A stretch of DNA of 64,000 nt from Inia geoffrensis. Taxonomy: Eukaryota > Chordata > Mammalia > Artiodactyla > Iniidae. Where the stretch lies: the NCBI GenBank assembly GCA_036417435.1, contig CM070902.1:135273886-135337885 (forward strand), written 5' to 3'. Both the position numbers and the translations under genes were made by a program. Below, piece by piece: positions 59,877 through 64,000 of this stretch. A model generated the notes under the pieces. The model did not search any database. It saw only the letters and a list, made by a program, of their open reading frames with translations, and was not told the origin of the DNA. The stretch's first letter is position 1. Every line of letters starts with the position of its first letter.

Positions 59877-60640
59877 TAAAGTTATTAAAATATAAATTAT
59901 TAAAGATAAAACAATTTAAAAGTAATAAAAAACAAAAGAAAGAGAGAAGGAACATAGCAGGCAACCAAACAAAGAAAACAAATCCACCGATGATAACAAG
60001 CGCTAAAAACTATACCAAAAACAAAAAACAAACCAAAAAGAAAAAAAGGACTGTCAGAACCCTAGGACAAATGGCAAAATCAAAGCTACACAGACAAAAT
60101 CACACAAAGAAGCATACACATACACACTCACAAAAAGAGAAAAAAGAAAAAAATATATATATAAAATGCAAAAAGGAAGAGAGCAACCAAATCATTAAAC
60201 AAATCTACCAATGATAACAAGCTCTAAATACTAAACTAAGATAAATGTAAAACCAGAGACAAATTAAATGCAGAAAGCAAACCCCAAATCTACATTTGCT
60301 CCCAAAGTCCACCACCTCAGTTTTGGGATAATTCATTGTCTACTCAGGTATTCCACAGATTCAGGGTTGATTGTGGAGATTTAATCCACTGCTCCTGAGG
60401 CTAGGGGGAGAAATTTCCCTTTATCTTCTTTGTTCACACAGCTCCTGGGGTTCAGCTTTGGATTTTGCCCCACCTCTGCATGTAGGTCACTTGAGGGCAC
60501 GGTTTGGAAAGTGAAGGTCTTCTGCCAGTGTTCAGTAGGTGTTCTGGAGGAGTTGTTCCACATGTAGATGTAGTTTTGATGTATTTGTGGGGAGGAAGGT
60601 GATCTCCATGTCTTACTTCTCCACCATCTTGAAGGCGCCC

Positions 60641-60984
60641 CTTCAATAATTTAATTAAATTTTAAATGTTTTTCTACTAACCGATTGACAGTTATTTTCT
60701 GGAAGAGATGAGAAATTACTGCTAAGTTTGCTGCTGGACAATATGACAGAAGTTTTATATGATATTTGAAGACTTTAGATGCCTTTTCTCTCAACTTCGA
60801 AAATGTAAAGTCAGCTGGAATAAGACAAGGTGGTTCCAAGCCATAGGAGCAGAGATGGGCAGGAGGAGAAATCTTGTTGCGCAGCATTTTACTTCTTAAA
60901 AGGAAATGTGAAAATCTCCTCTCCATTTTGGTCTCTTTCCCTTCCCCAAATTTAAATATTTAAATTTAAGTATCATTGTCTTAA
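60641..60984. other. Unassigned sequence right of the L1
   Basis: AT-rich to mixed; no recognised content. Confidence 0.5.
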
Positions 60985-61385
60985 CAACTGTATGATATCA
61001 CTTATATTTAGAATCTGAAAAGCTGAACTCCTAGCAATAAAGACTAGAATGCTGATTACCTGGGCCTGATGGGTGGGGGATATAGGGAGATGTTGGTTCA
61101 ATAGTACAAACTTCCAGTTTTAAGTTGAATAAGTTCTCAGGATCTAATGTACTGCATGTTGTTTAGAGTAAATAATACTATATTATACACTTGAATGTTA
61201 CTGAGGGAGTAAATCTTAACTTCTCACCACAAAAGAGAAATTGTAATTATGTGACATGAAAGAGGTGTTGACTAAAGCTATGATGGCCATCATTTTGCAA
61301 TATACGAAGGTTCCAATTCAACCCATACACCTTAAAGTTGCACAATGCTATGAGTCAATTTTGTCTCAGTAAATCTGGGAAAAAA
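60985..61385 (+). mobile_element. Old L1M 3' UTR fragment
   Basis: 'TATGATATCACTTATATTTA', 'AAACTTCCAGTTTTAAGTTG', 'TGATGGCCATCATTTTGCAA' and 'CCCATACACCTTAAAGTTGC', ending near 'CAGTAAATCTGGGA'. Sense relative to TLL1. Confidence 0.8.
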
Positions 61386-61599
61386 TAAATATCACTGTTT
61401 TGAGTAACAGATAGTATTATAATTTTCATTTTAATCATCAAATATGACATAAAACCCATGAGGAAGAGACCCTATTATGTACACACCCAAATTCTGCTCC
61501 TTCTCTTGTTCTTCCTTCCTTCGTCATGCTCCAAGATCCTTTCATCTATCATTTATCATTTCTTGGCCTACTCAATGGGAAAAACTATGAAATATCATG

Positions 61600-61819
61600 G
61601 TTTTTTTTGTTTTGTTTTTGTTTTTTTGAGGTAGGCGGGCCTCTCACTGTTGTGGCCTCTCCCGTTGCGGAGCACAGGCTCCGGACGCACAGGCTCAGCG
61701 GCCATGGCTCACGGGCCCAGCCACTCCGCGACATGTGGGATCTTCCCGGACTGGGGCACGAACCCGTGTCCCCTGCATCGGCAGGCGGACTCTCAACCAC
61801 TGCACCACCAGGGAAGCCC
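61600..61819 (-). mobile_element. CHR SINE (short form), reverse strand
   Basis: T/G-rich tail (61600-61627) then the antisense SINE body ending CCAGGGAAGCCC. Target-site duplication GAAATATCATG exact at 61589-61599 and 61820-61830. Retains many CpGs. Confidence 0.93.
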
Positions 61820-61830
61820 GAAATATCATG

Positions 61831-62940
61831 TATTTTTAAAGATGAAATACCTGATGTGTTCATTCAGATATTGCTAATTCAAATTTTGGATCTTGGGGTT
61901 TTCACTTATCTCTTTATTTCATTTTGGTTCTCAAGGACAACAGAGGGTATTAGAATATTCCATGATAATTCTGTCTCACATATCACACACAACATTCTCA
62001 GAATAACAATACTAGAACTATTATTACCAGTTCTGATTACTGAAAACAATAAAACAAAATGTCTTTGCATATATACATCTATGAACCTCAATTTTTTGTC
62101 AGAGCTTATAACCATAACATATAATATTTTCTTCCTTCTAACCTTCATCATTTTTCTTTGTTCTGCAAATAACTACTTATTTAATGCTTCACACAAGTTC
62201 TTCTGTTGTTGTCCCTCTAGACATTTTTATTGTCTGAAATTTGTTCTCTAATAGATTCCTGAAGAAGGGCTAATAGTAACCACCTTCTGTGAGCTCTTTC
62301 CTATTGATAACAGTTTACTTTGAAAGTCAGTTTCGTTAAGAATGATCTTTGGCTCAAGTTTTCTTTTTTTTTTTGAGCATTTTAATTATACTCTTCATTT
62401 ATTTCTGAAATAAAGCACCACTTTGAAAGACAATTGTTTTCTTTTCCTTATACTTCATATACTCCTTTTATCTCAACGTCCACAGGATTTTTTTTTTTTT
62501 CTTTAAAGTCCAGAATTTTACTAGATTACCTGTTGATGTTGGTAGTTATGGGTTGATACTCTCAGGTATATTATGTGCTTTCTTAATATATAATTTTTAA
62601 TATCTTTATTCTGGGAATTTTGTATTATAATTTTTATTATTTATTTTGTTTCCTTCAGAGACTAGATATAAAATAATAGAGTGGTTATAAGGTCCTTTAA
62701 TTATTTTGATAGTATTGCCTCACTGATTTTTAGCATCTAATATTATGTAAAAATTCAGAAGCTGTTGTGATTCCTGTTTTACTGTATGTTTCTCCTTTTT
62801 CTGATTCTTTTCATACTCAGTGTTCTGAAGTTTCTCAAGTATTTGCCTTAGTGTAAGTCTGTATTCTTTCATTGGGCTAGGCACCAGGTGAAACGTTTTT
62901 TATGTAGAAAGTCTGGTTCTCCAGTTTGGTAAAATTTTCT
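61831..62940. other. Unassigned AT-rich intronic sequence
   Basis: No gene. The open frame that runs through the neighbouring SINE into this stretch (to 62251) is chance. Confidence 0.5.
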
Positions 62941-62944
62941 TCTT

Positions 62945-63005
62945 TTATTTCTATTTTTTAATTGAAATATAGTTAGTTTCTGGTGTACTACATAGTGATT
63001 TGACA
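62945..63005 (-). repeat. Small L1 3' UTR fragment
   Basis: 'TTTTTTAATTGAAATATAGT' and 'TTAGTTTCTGGTGTACTACA' are antisense L1 3'-end phrases. Confidence 0.55.
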
Positions 63006-63009
63006 TTTT

Positions 63010-63115
63010 TTTCAGTTAAGCAACAAATATTTATTGATTGATGTTTTAATGCTGAGTAGAACAAACATTTTCTGCCCTCCTGGAACTTAGAGTTTTGAAT
63101 GATATGGAAACAGCA
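63010..63115 (+). repeat. Ancient repeat fragment, same family as 46545
   Basis: 'GCAACAAATATTTATTGATT' and 'TTCTGCCCTCCTGGAACTTA' are stock phrases of the old family seen at 46545. Confidence 0.4.
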
Positions 63116-63371
63116 GTCAGTGCCATTGCAAGGGTTGAAACTCATGTGCCTCTTTACTCTTAGTCTAGTATTTTTCCATTACCATCTTCTTATTTTAGCT
63201 CTTATTGAAAAATTGCACTCCTGAGTTTATTTTAAATTGTATTTAATTATTATAATACCTAAAGATATTATGAATATCATTCATTGTCTAACTCAGGAGT
63301 ATAGCTATAACTACCCAATTTCCAGAATTAATACAGCCACTGAAAATTCTGTTTTTGATGAAATCCTTTTT

Positions 63372-64000
63372 TTTTTTTTTTTATTTTTATTTTTTATTTT
63401 ATTATTATTTTTTTTTTAACATCTTTATTGGGTTAAAATTGCTCTACAATAGTGTGTCAGTTTCTACTTTATAACAAAGTGAATCAGTTATATATATACA
63501 GACGTTCACATATTTCTTCCCTCTTGCGTCTCCCTCCTTCCTTCTCTCCCTATCCCACCCCTCCAGGCAGTCACAAAGCACCGAGCTGATATCCCTGTGC
63601 CAAGCGGCTGGTTCCCATTAGCTATTTACCTTACGTTTGTTAGTATATATATGTCCATGCCCCTCCCTCGCCCTCCCATAGCTCACCCCTCCCCCTCCCC
63701 ATATCCTCAAGTCCGTTCTCCAGTAGGTCTGTGTCTTTATTCCTGTCTTACCCCTAGGTTCTTCATAACATTTTTTTTTTTTCTTAAATTCCATATATAT
63801 GTGTTAGCATACGGTATCTGTCTTTGTCTTTCTGATTTACTTCACTCTGTATGACAGACTCGAGGTCTATCCACCTCATTACAAATAGCTCAATTTCGTT
63901 TCTTTTTAACGCTGAGTAATATTCCATTGTGTATATGTGCCACATCTTCTTTATCCATTCATCTGACGATGGGCACTTAGGTTGTTTCCATCTCCGGGCT
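63372..64000 (-). mobile_element. LINE-1, reverse strand, continues beyond window
   Basis: Left end is a long T/A-rich tail (63368-63418), then the 3' UTR complement 'AACATCTTTATTGGGTTAAA', 'TAGTGTGTCAGTTTCTACTT' and 'CTCAAGTCCGTTCTCCAGTA'. It runs into antisense C-terminal ORF2 ('AGTAATATTCCATTGTGTAT', 'GATGGGCACTTAGGTTGTTT') and is cut by the window edge. Its full length is unknown. Confidence 0.88.

Larger units (their letters stand above)
53938..60640 (-). mobile_element. Full-length LINE-1, reverse strand, inactive
   Basis: Layout from right to left: 5' end at about 60640 (on the minus strand 'CTTCAAGATGGTGGAGAAGT'), 5' UTR to about 59069, ORF1 at 58176-59068, ORF2 from about 58110 to 54312, 3' UTR to 53955 and poly(A) at 53938-53954. 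About 6.5 kb without the inserted SINE. Stops and frameshifts in both ORFs mean it cannot retrotranspose. I found no clear target-site duplication. Confidence 0.88.
766..64000 (+). other. TLL1: TLL1 intron 1 (5' part; acceptor not in window)
   Basis: It begins at a GTGAGT donor. I looked for the next TLL1 exon (propeptide body with a VFWGD-like start) and did not see it, so the rest of the window is taken as one intron of more than 63 kb. TLL1 is known as a gene with very long introns. This is inference from absence; a short exon in diverged sequence could be missed by eye. Confidence 0.75.

Noticed and set aside
61526..62251. 241-codon forward frame
   Set aside because: It runs through an antisense CHR SINE (GLGHEPVSPASAGG) into unrelated AT-rich DNA; a chance fusion.
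1..64000. Search for CRISPR arrays, phage, operons, retroviral LTR pairs, tRNA, rRNA, snRNA and Y RNA
   Set aside because: None seen. Bacterial-type systems are not expected in mammalian intronic DNA; no paired LTRs or gag/pol-like retroviral frames were recognised.

Overview
The window is mammalian nuclear DNA, almost certainly from a cetacean. It holds ten tRNA-derived CHR-type SINEs (head GGGCTTCCCTGGTGG, tail a poly(A)), which are typical of whales and dolphins, and LINE-1 copies of the cetartiodactyl type. The repeats do not let me name a species; a toothed whale is the best guess.

The only protein-coding gene I can support is TLL1 (tolloid-like 1, a BMP1/tolloid metalloprotease) on the + strand. 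Positions ~130-1150 are a CpG island with the promoter and 5' UTR, which contains possible upstream ORFs. Coding exon 1 is 597-765: 56 codons giving the signal peptide and start of the propeptide, then a perfect GTGAGT donor in phase 1. I could not find exon 2 (start of the propeptide body, expected to begin with a VFWGD-like sequence), so positions 766-64000 appear to lie inside TLL1 intron 1.

The intron is layered transposon debris between stretches of unassigned, AT-rich DNA. From 1.4 to 17 kb there are ancient MIR/L2 fragments, an old antisense L1 (13.5-14.6 kb) and four CHR SINEs. From 17.2 to 21.8 kb there is a patchwork of old L1M pieces in gene sense, broken by a Tigger/MER2-type transposon and carrying two exact fold-back inverted repeats. 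From 22 to 29.7 kb there are hAT, MIR and MER5 fragments and an unassigned CpG-bearing block. At 29.9-33.4 kb lies an L1 copy with a textbook twin-priming inversion; at 34.2-37.1 kb an older antisense L1 split by a SINE. Positions 37-54 kb are mostly unique, with MER5, CHR-1, CHR, (TG)18, MER20, hAT and a short L1 inserted in a MIR. At 53.9-60.6 kb there is a full-length but dead antisense L1 with a SINE in its 5' UTR. A further antisense L1 runs off the right edge from 63.4 kb.

I found no tRNA, rRNA, snRNA, CRISPR array, endogenous retrovirus or unknown multi-gene system. The most interesting observations are structural: the two fold-back duplications (18.1 and 20.8 kb), the twin-primed L1, an inverted CHR SINE pair, and splice-site-flanked candidate cryptic exons (40.35-40.46 kb and 42.25-42.44 kb) that would truncate TLL1 if included.
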